From Nocardioides terrae (lineage in GTDB: Bacteria > Actinomycetota > Actinomycetes > Propionibacteriales > Nocardioidaceae): a stretch of 64,000 nucleotides of DNA. Where the stretch lies: positions 1 to 64,000 of the forward strand of contig NZ_FOLB01000006.1 in assembly GCF_900112345.1 (NCBI RefSeq), written 5' to 3'. Position numbers and translations under genes: made by a program. The notes beneath the pieces are model-generated. The model did not search any database. It was not told the origin of the DNA and worked only from the letters and a program-made list of their open reading frames with translations. The stretch's first letter is position 1. Every line of letters starts with the position of its first letter. Shown here piece after piece: positions 27,827 through 36,670 of this stretch.

Positions 27827-28855
27827 ATGGCGAACAGCGTCATCGGCCGCGACATGGCGGTCGACCTCGGCACCGCCAACACGCTCGTCTACGTGCGCGG
27901 CAAGGGTGTGCTGGTCGACGAGCCGAGCGTCGTCGCGCTCAACCAGTCGACCGGCGAGGTGCTCGCCGTCGGCCACGAGGCCAAGCGGATGCTGGGCCGG
28001 ACGCCGGACAACATCACCGCGCTGCGCCCGCTGAAGGACGGCGTCATCGCCGACTTCGAGGCGACCGAGCAGATGTTGCGCTGGTTCATCCAGCGGGTGC
28101 ACCGCCGCCGCTACTTCGCCAAGCCGCGGATGGTCATCTGCGTGCCCAGCGGCATCACCGCCGTCGAGCAGCGCGCGGTCAAGGAGGCCGGCTACCAGGC
28201 CGGTGCGAGGCGCGTCTACATCGTCGAGGAGCCGATGGCCGCGGCCATCGGCGCCGGCCTGCCCGTCCACCTGCCGACGGGCAACATGGTCGTCGACGTC
28301 GGCGGCGGCACCACCGAGGTCGCCGTGATCTCGCTCGGCGGCATCGTCACGTCGCTCTCCGTGCGCACCGCGGGCGACGACCTCGACAACGCGATCGTGC
28401 AGTGGATGAAGAAGGAGCACTCCCTGCTGCTGGGCGAGCGCACCGCGGAGGAGGTCAAGATGACCCTCGGCAACGCGTTCCCGATGAGCAGCGAGCCCGA
28501 GGCCGAGATCCGCGGCCGCGACCTGGTCTCCGGGCTGCCGCGCACGGTCACCGTGTCGAGCGCGGAGATCCGCAAGGCCCTCGAGGAGCCGCTCCACGAC
28601 ATCGTCGACGCGGTGCGCGCGACCCTCGACCAGACTCCGCCCGAGCTCGCCGGCGACATCATGGACCGCGGCATCGTCCTGACCGGCGGCGGCGCCCTGC
28701 TGCGCGGCCTCGACGAGCGGCTGCGCCACGAGACGGGCATGCCCGTCCACGTCGCCGACTCCCCGCTGACCAGCGTCGCGTTGGGTGCGGGACGCTGCGT
28801 GGAGGAGTTCGAGGCGCTGCGCCAGGTGCTGCTCGCCGACCGGCGGGGCTACTGA
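27827..28855 (+). CDS. mreB: Rod shape-determining protein MreB
   Basis: Actin-like ATPase that guides lateral wall synthesis. The 342-residue protein begins GRDMAVDLGTANTLVYVRGKG (phosphate 1 motif) and has VVDVGGGTTEVAVISLGGI (phosphate 2) and GIVLTGGGALLRGLDE (adenosine motif), with EEPMAAAIGAGLPV between them. ATG 27827 gives the family length; an upstream in-frame start would add about 39 unrelated residues. It heads mreB-mreC-mreD-mrdA-rodA. MreB is found in rod-forming or sporulating actinobacteria but lost from mycobacteria and corynebacteria. Confidence 0.95.
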   Translation: MANSVIGRDMAVDLGTANTLVYVRGKGVLVDEPSVVALNQSTGEVLAVGHEAKRMLGRTPDNITALRPLKDGVIADFEATEQMLRWFIQRVHRRRYFAKPRMVICVPSGITAVEQRAVKEAGYQAGARRVYIVEEPMAAAIGAGLPVHLPTGNMVVDVGGGTTEVAVISLGGIVTSLSVRTAGDDLDNAIVQWMKKEHSLLLGERTAEEVKMTLGNAFPMSSEPEAEIRGRDLVSGLPRTVTVSSAEIRKALEEPLHDIVDAVRATLDQTPPELAGDIMDRGIVLTGGGALLRGLDERLRHETGMPVHVADSPLTSVALGAGRCVEEFEALRQVLLADRRGY

Positions 28856-28856
28856 C

Positions 28857-29777
28857 ATGGTCCTTCTCAACCCCGAGCGGATCAATCGACGCGGCGGCCT
28901 CGAGCGCCCGGACCCGGGCACGCCCAAGCGCCCGACGGTCGTGGCGCTCCTGCTCGCGTGCGCCGTCCTGCTCGTCCTCGACCTGACCGGCCCGGCGCTG
29001 ACGCCTGCGCGCCGACTGGTCGGCGAGGTGCTCGGACCGCTCGAGTCCGGTGCGAGCACGCTCGCCCGCCCGGTCACGAGCATCCCCGACCGGTTCCACA
29101 GCCAGTCGGCGCTGCGCAGGCAGGTCGGTCGGCTCGAGGACGACAACGCGGCGCTGCGCCAGCAGGTCGCGACGGCCGGGTTCGACCGCAACCGGCTCGC
29201 GGAGTACGACGGGCTGACGGCCGCGGCCCAGAACATCGGCTATGCCGTCGTACCCGCGCGCGTGGTCGGGTACGGCGCCAGCCAGTCCTTCTCCCGGACC
29301 GTCACCATCGACGCCGGCACCTCGTCGGGCATCGCGCCCGACATGACCGTCGTCAACTCCGCCGGCCTCGTCGGCCGGGTGCTGCGGGTGACCCGGACGA
29401 CCGCCACCGTGCTGCTCATCGCCGACGCCGACTCCGTCGTCGGAGGACGCGTCGGCTCCAGCATGGAGGTCGGCTTCGTGCACGGCACCGGCAACCTCGG
29501 GACCGGCGACCTCGACCTCGAGCTGCTCGACCAGACCGAGATCCCGGCCGAGGGCGACACGGTCGTGACCTGGGGGAGCAGCAAGGGGGCGCCGTACGTC
29601 GCCGGGGTGCCCGTCGGCGTCGTCGACTCCGTCTACGCCAACGTGCGCGACTCGACCCAGCACGCGCGGATCACCCCGATGGTCGACTTCACCAGCCTCG
29701 ACGTGGTCGGCGTCGCCGTCCCGAGCGGCACGAAGAGCGACCGCGCGATCATCGACGCCGACGGGAGGCTGAAGTGA
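28857..29777 (+). CDS. mreC: Rod shape-determining protein MreC
   Basis: Bitopic membrane protein linking MreB to the wall synthases. The 306 residues comprise a basic N-terminus, one transmembrane helix (about 29-47, VVALLLACAVLLVLDLTG), a coiled coil (ALRRQVGRLEDDNAALRQQV) and the extracytoplasmic beta domain, which contains VVGYGASQSFSRTVTIDAG and SSKGAPYVAGVPVG. The ATG lies one base after the mreB stop codon. The start of mreD overlaps its stop by 4 bases. Confidence 0.95.
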   Translation: MVLLNPERINRRGGLERPDPGTPKRPTVVALLLACAVLLVLDLTGPALTPARRLVGEVLGPLESGASTLARPVTSIPDRFHSQSALRRQVGRLEDDNAALRQQVATAGFDRNRLAEYDGLTAAAQNIGYAVVPARVVGYGASQSFSRTVTIDAGTSSGIAPDMTVVNSAGLVGRVLRVTRTTATVLLIADADSVVGGRVGSSMEVGFVHGTGNLGTGDLDLELLDQTEIPAEGDTVVTWGSSKGAPYVAGVPVGVVDSVYANVRDSTQHARITPMVDFTSLDVVGVAVPSGTKSDRAIIDADGRLK

Positions 29778-30292
29778 GCGGACCCCGCATCGCGCTGACG
29801 GCCGGCCTGATCACCCTGGCCGTCGTCCTCCAGACCAGCGTCCTCGACTCCTTCGCCTGGCGCGGGATCGTGCCCGACCTGGCCCTGCTCGTCGTCGTCG
29901 GCGTGGCGCTGGTGCGCGGCGGTGAGTTCGGGATGGTCACCGGCTTCGCGGCCGGACTGGTGCTCGACCTCGCCCCGCCGGCCGACCACCTCGCCGGGCG
30001 CTGGGCACTCGCGCTGCTCGTCGTCGGCTACGTCGCCGGTCGGGTCCGTCAGGACGCCCGCCCGGGCGCCGCGCCCACCGCGACGACCGTGATGGCCACC
30101 GTGGCCGCCTGCAGCTTCGTCGGGAGCAGCATCTTCGCGCTGACCGGCGTCGTGCTGCGCGACCCGGCCGTCGGGATCGGCGAGCTGCTCCAGGCGATCG
30201 CGATCAGCCTGGTCTGGGACCTCCTGCTCGCTCCGCTCGTCCTGCCCGGCGTGATGGCCGCCTTCCGGCGCCTGGAGCCGACGACCAGATGA
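29774..30292 (+). CDS. mreD: Rod shape-determining protein MreD
   Basis: Small integral membrane partner of MreC. The 172-residue protein has about five transmembrane helices, with FAWRGIVPDLALLVVVGVAL and LLAPLVLPGV as typical MreD stretches. GTG 29774 overlaps the mreC stop, and the gene's own stop codon overlaps the mrdA ATG (ATGA). MreD diverges quickly, so the call rests on topology and operon position. Confidence 0.9.
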   Translation: MSGPRIALTAGLITLAVVLQTSVLDSFAWRGIVPDLALLVVVGVALVRGGEFGMVTGFAAGLVLDLAPPADHLAGRWALALLVVGYVAGRVRQDARPGAAPTATTVMATVAACSFVGSSIFALTGVVLRDPAVGIGELLQAIAISLVWDLLLAPLVLPGVMAAFRRLEPTTR

Positions 30293-32373
30293 GCTCCACC
30301 GCCAAGACCTCCCGCCTGCGGCTCATCGTGCTGCAGGCGCTCGTCTTCTCGCTCTTCGCGACGCTGCTCGTCCGGCTCTACTACGTGCAGGTCGTCACGG
30401 GGGACGCCTACTCCGCAAAGGCCGCCTCCCAGTCGGTGCGCGAGGTCGTACAGCAGCCCGCCCGTGGGCTGATCGTCGACGACATGGGCCGGCCGCTGGT
30501 CACCAACCGCAAGGCGTGGGTCGTCGAGATCGACAAGAACGTCCTCGCCCAGCTCGCCGACGCCGACCGCACGGAGCTCCTCCAGCGGGTGGCCAAGGCG
30601 ACCAAGGTGGCCGTCGGCGACATCGAGAAGGCGCTCGCGGACTGGAACGGCTCGCGCTACCAGCCGGTGCCGATCGCCTCCGACGTCCCCGAGGCCGTCG
30701 CGCTGGCGATCCTCGAGCAGCCCGAGGACTACCCGGCCGTCGTGGCCGAGCAGCAGTCGGTGCGCGCCTACCCGCGCCCGTTCGGCGTCAACCTCGCCCA
30801 CGTGCTGGGCTACCTCAGCCCGATCACGGGGGACGAGTACAAGACCGCCCGCGACCGGGACGACCCCTCGCTCAACGCCACCTCGGCGGTCGGCCGCGCC
30901 GGCGTCGAGAAGGAGTACGACGAGTGGCTGCGCGGCCTGCCCGGGCACACGTCGGTCGCCGTCGACTCGCTGGGACGCCCGCTGGGGGACGGCGACAGCG
31001 TCGCGGCGCAGCCCGGCGACACGCTGGTGACCAGCATCGACGCCCGGCTGCAGAGCGTGGTCGAGCAGCAGCTGCACGACGCGATCACCACGGCGCGCGG
31101 CACCTACGACAAGGTGACCCACAAGAACTACGTCGCCGACTCCGGCGCGGCCGTCGTGATGGAGGCCAGGACCGGCCGGATCGTGGCGATGGCCAGCCAG
31201 CCGACGTACGACCCCGACGTGTGGGTGGGCGGCATCACCAAGAAGCAGCTCAAGGCGCTCTACTCCGTGAAGGACGGCAACCCGCTGCTGCAGCGTGCCA
31301 CCCAAGGGCAGTTCGCGCCCGGCTCGACCTGGAAGCCGATCATGACGACCGGCGCGATCACCGGCGGGATGTCGACCGACACCACGCTGGGTTGCACCAG
31401 CGGACTGCAGATCGGCAACCGCTGGTTCAAGAACTACGAGTCGGAGTCCTACGGGCAGATCACCTTCGCCCGGGCGCTCGAGGTCTCCTGCGACACCTTC
31501 TTCTACCGCGTCGGCCTGCACTTCTGGGACAAGTTCGGCTCCGATCCCGCCAACGCGAACGCCAAGGACCCGCTGGCGGCGGCCGCGAAGTCGTTCGGCT
31601 TCGGCAGCCGGACCGGCATCGACCTGCCCGGTGAGGCGAGCGGCCGGGTGGGCGACCGGAAGTGGCGCGCCGCCTACTTCGACGCGATGCGGGGCTACTA
31701 CTGCAAGCTGGACAGGTCGGGGAAGGCCGACTCGGCGTTCATGCGGAAGTTCGCCCACGAGTTCTGCCTGGAGGGCAACTACTTCCGCCAGGGCGACGCG
31801 GCCAACTTCACGATCGGCCAGGGCGACACCATGGTCACGCCGCTCCAGCTCACCCGCGCGTACGCCGCCATCTCCAACGGCGGCACCCTCTTCGAGCCGA
31901 CCGTCGGGAAGGCCGTCGTGTCCGAGGACGGCACCGTCCTGAAGAAGATCAAGCCCCAGGTCCAACGGCACGTGAAGGTGTCGAAGAAGGCCATCGACTA
32001 CGTCGACCAGGCGCTGCTCGGCACCCCGAAGGTCGGCACCCTGGCCTGGAAGTTCCACGACTTCCCGCTCGACCAGGTCAAGATCCGCGGCAAGACCGGG
32101 TCGGCCGAGGTCAACGGCAAGCAGTCGACCTCCTGGGTCGCCACCTTCGACGGCGACTACGTCGTCGTCATGATGGTCACCCAGGGCGGAACCGGATCGG
32201 GTACGGCGGGTGAGCCGGTGCGTCACATCTGGGAGGCGCTCTACGGCGTCGGCGACGACCACCAGCCGCACGCGAAGGACGCCGCCATCCGCGGCACGAC
32301 GCCGCCCAAGGGGCTGCCGACGTTCGCCGACGACGGCGCGATCCTGCCGCCCGCCTCCGGGGAGAAGAAGTGA
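30289..32373 (+). CDS. mrdA: Penicillin-binding protein 2 (peptidoglycan D,D-transpeptidase)
   Basis: Cross-links peptidoglycan during elongation, paired with RodA. The 694-residue class B PBP has a short cytoplasmic N-terminus, one transmembrane helix (about 11-32), a dimerisation/pedestal region (QQPARGLIVDDMGRPLVTN) and a transpeptidase domain with Ser346-x-x-Lys349 (APGSTWKP), SCD at 400-402 in the SxN position and KTG at 602-604. The SxD variant is common in PBP2. It overlaps both mreD and rodA by 4 bases. Confidence 0.95.
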   Translation: MSSTAKTSRLRLIVLQALVFSLFATLLVRLYYVQVVTGDAYSAKAASQSVREVVQQPARGLIVDDMGRPLVTNRKAWVVEIDKNVLAQLADADRTELLQRVAKATKVAVGDIEKALADWNGSRYQPVPIASDVPEAVALAILEQPEDYPAVVAEQQSVRAYPRPFGVNLAHVLGYLSPITGDEYKTARDRDDPSLNATSAVGRAGVEKEYDEWLRGLPGHTSVAVDSLGRPLGDGDSVAAQPGDTLVTSIDARLQSVVEQQLHDAITTARGTYDKVTHKNYVADSGAAVVMEARTGRIVAMASQPTYDPDVWVGGITKKQLKALYSVKDGNPLLQRATQGQFAPGSTWKPIMTTGAITGGMSTDTTLGCTSGLQIGNRWFKNYESESYGQITFARALEVSCDTFFYRVGLHFWDKFGSDPANANAKDPLAAAAKSFGFGSRTGIDLPGEASGRVGDRKWRAAYFDAMRGYYCKLDRSGKADSAFMRKFAHEFCLEGNYFRQGDAANFTIGQGDTMVTPLQLTRAYAAISNGGTLFEPTVGKAVVSEDGTVLKKIKPQVQRHVKVSKKAIDYVDQALLGTPKVGTLAWKFHDFPLDQVKIRGKTGSAEVNGKQSTSWVATFDGDYVVVMMVTQGGTGSGTAGEPVRHIWEALYGVGDDHQPHAKDAAIRGTTPPKGLPTFADDGAILPPASGEKK

Positions 32374-33527
32374 ACCCGCGTCGTGTCGACTGGCTGCTGC
32401 TCGGTGCGGCCGGCGTCCTCGTCACCGTCTCGTGCCTGCTGGTCTGGTCGGCGACGTCGCACCGGGACGCCCTCACGGGTGGCGACGGAGGCATGTTCCT
32501 GCGCAAGCAGCTGGTCAACGTCGTCATCGGGCTGCTGCTGATGGCGGTGGTCTGGGCGACCGACCACCGCTGGCTGCGCATCGTGACGCCACTGGTCTAC
32601 GTCGGCTCGATCGGCGGCCTGGCGCTGGTGCTGACCAGCGGCGAGACCATCAACGGCTCGCGCTCCTGGATCGACCTCGGCGGGATGTCGCTGCAGCCGT
32701 CGGAGTTCGCCAAGCTCGCCGTCGTCATCGCCATGGCCCTGGTCCTGGCGGAGCGCACCGAGGGCCGCTGGCGCTCCCGCGTCGGGGTGGGCGACGTGGT
32801 CGCGATGCTGCTCGTCGCCGCCGTCCCGAGCGCGCTGATCGTGCTCCAGCCGGACCTGGGGACCACGCTCGTGCTCTCGGCCACCGTCTTCGGGGTGCTC
32901 GCCGCGGCCGGCACCCCCCGCCGCTGGCTCGCGCTGCTCGCCGCCGGCGCGGTGACGCTGGCCGTCACGGCGGTCACGGCGGGCGTGCTGAAGGCGTACC
33001 AGATCGACCGCTTCATGGCCTTCACCGATCCTGGCCTCGATCCCAAGGGAGCCGGCTACAACGTCCAGCAGGCCCGCATCGCGATCGGCAACGGCGGGCT
33101 GTTCGGCCAGGGCCTCTTCCACGGCAGGTCGACGCAGGGCGGCTTCGTGCCCGAGCAGCACACCGACTTCGTGTTCACCGTCGCGGGCGAGGAGCTCGGC
33201 CTGGTCGGCGCCGGACTCCTGGTCGCGCTGCTCGGCGTCGTGCTCTGGCGAGCGCTGCGCATCGCGGCGCGCACCGACGACCTCTTCGGCCGCATCGCGG
33301 CCGCGGGGATCGCCTGCTGGTTCGGCTTCCAGGCGTTCCAGAACGTCGGGATGTGCCTGGGGATCATGCCCGTGACCGGCGTACCGCTGCCGTTCCTGTC
33401 CTACGGCGGCAGCTCGATGTTCGCCTCGCTGGTGGCGGTCGGGCTCCTGCAGAACATCCACGCGCGGTCGGTGCGCGCCACCGAACGTCGGCCGGTCGAC
33501 GCGCCGCGCCTGATCGCGGTTCGCTGA
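32370..33527 (+). CDS. rodA: Rod shape-determining protein RodA (SEDS glycosyltransferase)
   Basis: SEDS-family peptidoglycan polymerase that works with PBP2. The 385-residue protein has about ten transmembrane segments, the conserved loop RSWIDLGGMSLQPSEFAKL, and later QARIAIGNGGLFGQG, EQHTDFVFTVAGEELGL and GVPLPFLSYGGSS, all SEDS signatures. The GTG start overlaps the mrdA stop codon. It is the last gene of the rod operon. Its shorter size and partner indicate RodA rather than FtsW. Confidence 0.95.
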   Translation: MNPRRVDWLLLGAAGVLVTVSCLLVWSATSHRDALTGGDGGMFLRKQLVNVVIGLLLMAVVWATDHRWLRIVTPLVYVGSIGGLALVLTSGETINGSRSWIDLGGMSLQPSEFAKLAVVIAMALVLAERTEGRWRSRVGVGDVVAMLLVAAVPSALIVLQPDLGTTLVLSATVFGVLAAAGTPRRWLALLAAGAVTLAVTAVTAGVLKAYQIDRFMAFTDPGLDPKGAGYNVQQARIAIGNGGLFGQGLFHGRSTQGGFVPEQHTDFVFTVAGEELGLVGAGLLVALLGVVLWRALRIAARTDDLFGRIAAAGIACWFGFQAFQNVGMCLGIMPVTGVPLPFLSYGGSSMFASLVAVGLLQNIHARSVRATERRPVDAPRLIAVR

Positions 33528-33564
33528 GGCGACGGTCCGGTCGAGCCGGTGCTGGTCGGGCCAT

Positions 33565-33570
33565 TACATT
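33565..33570 (+). promoter_or_regulatory. -10 box of the MFS gene at 33579 (near leaderless)
   Basis: TACATT lies 8 bases before ATG 33579. The spacing matches the other short-leader promoters in this window. Confidence 0.5.
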
Positions 33571-33578
33571 GGGAGCCG

Positions 33579-35279
33579 ATGAGCACACCCGATCCCGCCG
33601 CCGCCGTCGCCCGCGAGCCCGCCCCCGCGCCCGGCGAGTACTCGCACCAGCAGATCCTGCGGATCATCGGCGGCCTCATGCTGGCGATGTTCCTGGGGGC
33701 GCTGGACCAGACGATCGTCTCGACCTCGATCCGGACGATCGCCGACGACCTGCACGGCCTGTCGGCACAGGCCTGGGTGACGACCGCCTACCTCACGACC
33801 TCGACGATCACCACGCCGATCTACGGCAAGCTCGGCGACCTGTGGGGCCGCAAGCGGCTCTTCATGTTCGCGATCACGATCTTCATGATCGGCTCGGCGC
33901 TGTGCTCGTTCGCCACCTCGATGTACGGCCTCGCCGCGTTCCGCGCCGTCCAGGGCCTGGGCGCGGGCGGCCTCTTCACGCTGGTCCTGGCGATCATCGG
34001 CGACATCGTGTCCCCGCGCGAGCGGGCGAAGTACACCGGCTACTTCATGGCCACGTTCGGCTCGTCCAGCGTGCTCGGCCCGGTCATCGGCGGCCTCCTC
34101 GCCGGCAGCGACTCGATCCTCGGCATCACCGGCTGGCGGTGGGTGTTCCTGGTCAACGTCCCGATCGGCCTGGTCGCGCTGGTCGTCATCTTCAGGACCC
34201 TCCACGTCCACCACGTCCGCCGGCCCTCGCCGATCGACTGGATGGGCGCCCTGGCGCTGTGCGTCTGCCTGGTCCCGCTGCTGACCGTGCTGGAGCAGGG
34301 CCGCGAGTGGGGCTGGGGCACCGGCCGCTCGATCGCCTGCTTCGCCATCGCGGCCATCGGCCTGCTCGCCTTCATCGGCGCCGAGGCCAAGATGAAGCAG
34401 GCCGCGCTGATCCCGCTGCGGCTCTTCACCATCCGGCCGGCCGTGGTCACCGTGATCGCCAGCGTGATCGTCGGCATGGGGATGTTCGGCGGCATGATGC
34501 TGCTGCCGCTCTACATGCAGATCGTGCACGGCGCCACGCCGACCGAGTCCGGCTTCCTGATGCTGCCCATGGTCGCCGGCCTGATGACCGCCTCGATCAC
34601 GTCCGGCCGCATCATCTCCCGCACCGGCAGGACCCGGATGTTCCCGATCTTCGGCTCGGGCCTGATGGCGCTCGGCATGTTCGCGCTCACCACGATCTCG
34701 GCCGACACGCACCTGTGGGTGGTCGGGATCATGATGGCGTGCGTCGGGTACGGCGTCGGCAACTGCATGCAGCCACTGATGCTCACCATGCAGTCCTCGG
34801 TGCCGCCGAGCGCGATCGGCATGGCGACGTCCTCGGCGACGTTCTTCCGCCAGATCGGCGGCACGATCGGCGTGGCGATCTTCCTGTCCCTGCTCTTCGG
34901 CGGCGTCGGGGCCAACATCCAGCAGGCCTTCGCCGACGCCAAGCCGCAGATCCAGCGGCTCGCCGACGACCCCTCCTTCCGGCCGACCGCGATCGACAAG
35001 CAGGTGCTCGCCGGCGACAACAGCGTCTTCGAGCACGTGCAGGACGACTCCTCGATCATCGAGAAGATGAACCCGGTCCTCTCCCACCCGTTCAAGGCCG
35101 GCTTCGCCGACTCCATCTCCTCGGTGTTCTGGGTCTCCGGCGGCCTGGGGGTCGTCGCCTTCGTCGTGCTGCTGTTCATGCCGGAGGTGGAGCTGCGCCA
35201 GCAGTCCGCGTCGGCGGCCGTCGCGGCCCAGCGCGCGGAGCGCGAGGCGGCCGCCCCAGGGACGGCTTCCGACGACTAG
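33579..35279 (+). CDS. MFS drug exporter, DHA2 (14-helix) family
   Basis: Proton-driven efflux pump of 566 residues with about fourteen hydrophobic segments. GALDQTIVSTSIRTIADDL in helix 1, motif A GKLGDLWGRKRLF, and AVQGLGAGGLFTLVLAIIGD followed by SSSVLGPVIGG (motif C region) place it in the EmrB/QacA group. A soluble C-terminal tail follows the last helix. Its stop codon overlaps that of the convergent gene by 3-4 bases with no terminator between. The substrate cannot be told from sequence. Confidence 0.9.
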   Translation: MSTPDPAAAVAREPAPAPGEYSHQQILRIIGGLMLAMFLGALDQTIVSTSIRTIADDLHGLSAQAWVTTAYLTTSTITTPIYGKLGDLWGRKRLFMFAITIFMIGSALCSFATSMYGLAAFRAVQGLGAGGLFTLVLAIIGDIVSPRERAKYTGYFMATFGSSSVLGPVIGGLLAGSDSILGITGWRWVFLVNVPIGLVALVVIFRTLHVHHVRRPSPIDWMGALALCVCLVPLLTVLEQGREWGWGTGRSIACFAIAAIGLLAFIGAEAKMKQAALIPLRLFTIRPAVVTVIASVIVGMGMFGGMMLLPLYMQIVHGATPTESGFLMLPMVAGLMTASITSGRIISRTGRTRMFPIFGSGLMALGMFALTTISADTHLWVVGIMMACVGYGVGNCMQPLMLTMQSSVPPSAIGMATSSATFFRQIGGTIGVAIFLSLLFGGVGANIQQAFADAKPQIQRLADDPSFRPTAIDKQVLAGDNSVFEHVQDDSSIIEKMNPVLSHPFKAGFADSISSVFWVSGGLGVVAFVVLLFMPEVELRQQSASAAVAAQRAEREAAAPGTASDD

Positions 35280-36670
35280 CTGCGGGTCACCGAGCGAAGG
35301 GCTCTGCGCAGGACGCTGCTCGCGACCGACCGTGGAGGGATGTCCGGCGCCGTCGGCTCGACGGGTCGAGGTCCGGCGGGCCGGCCGCGGCGCGCGAGGC
35401 TGACCATCAGCTCGGCAACGCGAGCGGTGGCGAGGCCGTCCGTCCCGCCGCGGTGGTAGTGGTCGAGCCGGCGGGCGGCCAGGTCGAGCTGGCGCGCTCG
35501 GAGGTCATCGTCCTCGAGCAGCGAGGCAAGGCGAGTCGCCAGCTCACCCGGCTCGGCCTCGACGACACCCGAGGCGCCGTCGAAGGGTGGCGGCGCAGGC
35601 AGGCTGCCGACCCCGATGAGGTTGACAGCCGGCGTACCCGCCAGCATCGCCTCCACCAGGTAGTTGGAGTCGACGCCGACGAGGATGTCGGAGGCGACGG
35701 CCCACTCGGACGTGTCGTCGTTGGCGTAGGTGACGCGCTGGCGGACTCCGCTGTTCTCGAGCAACGCGGTCAGCAGCTCGTCGCCGATGCCGATGTTGCT
35801 CATGCGGTCCTTGACGACCGTCTGGAAGGCGACGCCTCGTTGCTCCATCTCCGCCACCGCCGCGAGGAACGCCGCCAGGCTGTCCCGGTGAGCGTTGCCC
35901 GTGTCGCTCGCTGTCATCCGGCCCGAATGGGTCGTTCCGAACGTGACGATGGGAAGCCCCGGGTCCAGGTCGTAGCTGTCGACCAGCCGCTCCCGCACGG
36001 CGCTGCGCTCGCCCCGTAGCCGGCTGTAGACGTCCCAGGCCGGGTTGCCCGTGGACACGATCCGGTGGGGCTCGATCCCCAGGTCGAGGTAGCCCTCGGC
36101 CCCACGGTCGCCGTACACCGCCAGGACGTCGGCGACGAGGTGTGCGTGCACGGTGTAGGGATCGACCAGCGCCAGCGAGTGGGCGACATGGAGACTCGGG
36201 ATGTGGCGTGCCCGCGCCCAGGCAGTCGCCACCTTCGGCATCGACTGGACGTCCTCGCTGGTGACGAACAGCTTCAGGTCGTAGACCTTGCGGATGGCTC
36301 CCAGAGCGTTGAGGAGCATCACCGCCGCAGGAACGTGAACGCCGACCGCCTCGGAGAGCAGCGCGCGCAGGCGGGGGATCTCTCCCGGGCTCGCCACCAT
36401 TCCCTCGCCGACCCACTCGGTGCCGTCCAGACGGTCGCGCAGGTCCCCGACGGCGGTCAGGGCGGTGTCGCGGAACGCGGCCGTCTCGGCGAACTTCTGC
36501 TGCAACGTCACCAGGGTGCAGCCGTGGCGCTCGACGATCCCGTGCAGCCGGTCGTTGAGATGATGTGCGTCGACCACGACGGCGTCGACCGGGTGGGTCA
36601 CGAGGAAGTCGTCGAGCGCTCCGAGGTGCTTCTCCCACAGGTAGGTGACGATGGCCGTCGGTCGCGTCAT
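35276..36670 (-). CDS. GT-B-like glycosyltransferase or epimerase-fold protein
   Basis: A 464-residue protein with features of GT-B-fold enzymes: LHVAHSLALVDPYTVHAHL, STGNPAWDVYSRL, LPIVTFGTTHSGR and a late nucleotide-binding-like region DILVGVDSNYLVEAMLAGTPAVNLIGVG. This pattern resembles CDP-glycerol/UDP-GlcNAc-epimerase-type proteins of cell-wall polymer pathways. It probably transfers a sugar in surface-glycan synthesis. ATG 36670 overlaps the upstream gene's stop codon by 4 bases; the open frame further upstream runs inside that gene and is not used. Exact activity unknown. Confidence 0.65.
   Translation of the reverse strand: MTRPTAIVTYLWEKHLGALDDFLVTHPVDAVVVDAHHLNDRLHGIVERHGCTLVTLQQKFAETAAFRDTALTAVGDLRDRLDGTEWVGEGMVASPGEIPRLRALLSEAVGVHVPAAVMLLNALGAIRKVYDLKLFVTSEDVQSMPKVATAWARARHIPSLHVAHSLALVDPYTVHAHLVADVLAVYGDRGAEGYLDLGIEPHRIVSTGNPAWDVYSRLRGERSAVRERLVDSYDLDPGLPIVTFGTTHSGRMTASDTGNAHRDSLAAFLAAVAEMEQRGVAFQTVVKDRMSNIGIGDELLTALLENSGVRQRVTYANDDTSEWAVASDILVGVDSNYLVEAMLAGTPAVNLIGVGSLPAPPPFDGASGVVEAEPGELATRLASLLEDDDLRARQLDLAARRLDHYHRGGTDGLATARVAELMVSLARRGRPAGPRPVEPTAPDIPPRSVASSVLRRALRSVTRS

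Noticed and set aside
35276..35279. Read-through fusion of the MFS and GT-B-like genes
   Set aside because: They lie on opposite strands; the stop codons simply overlap.
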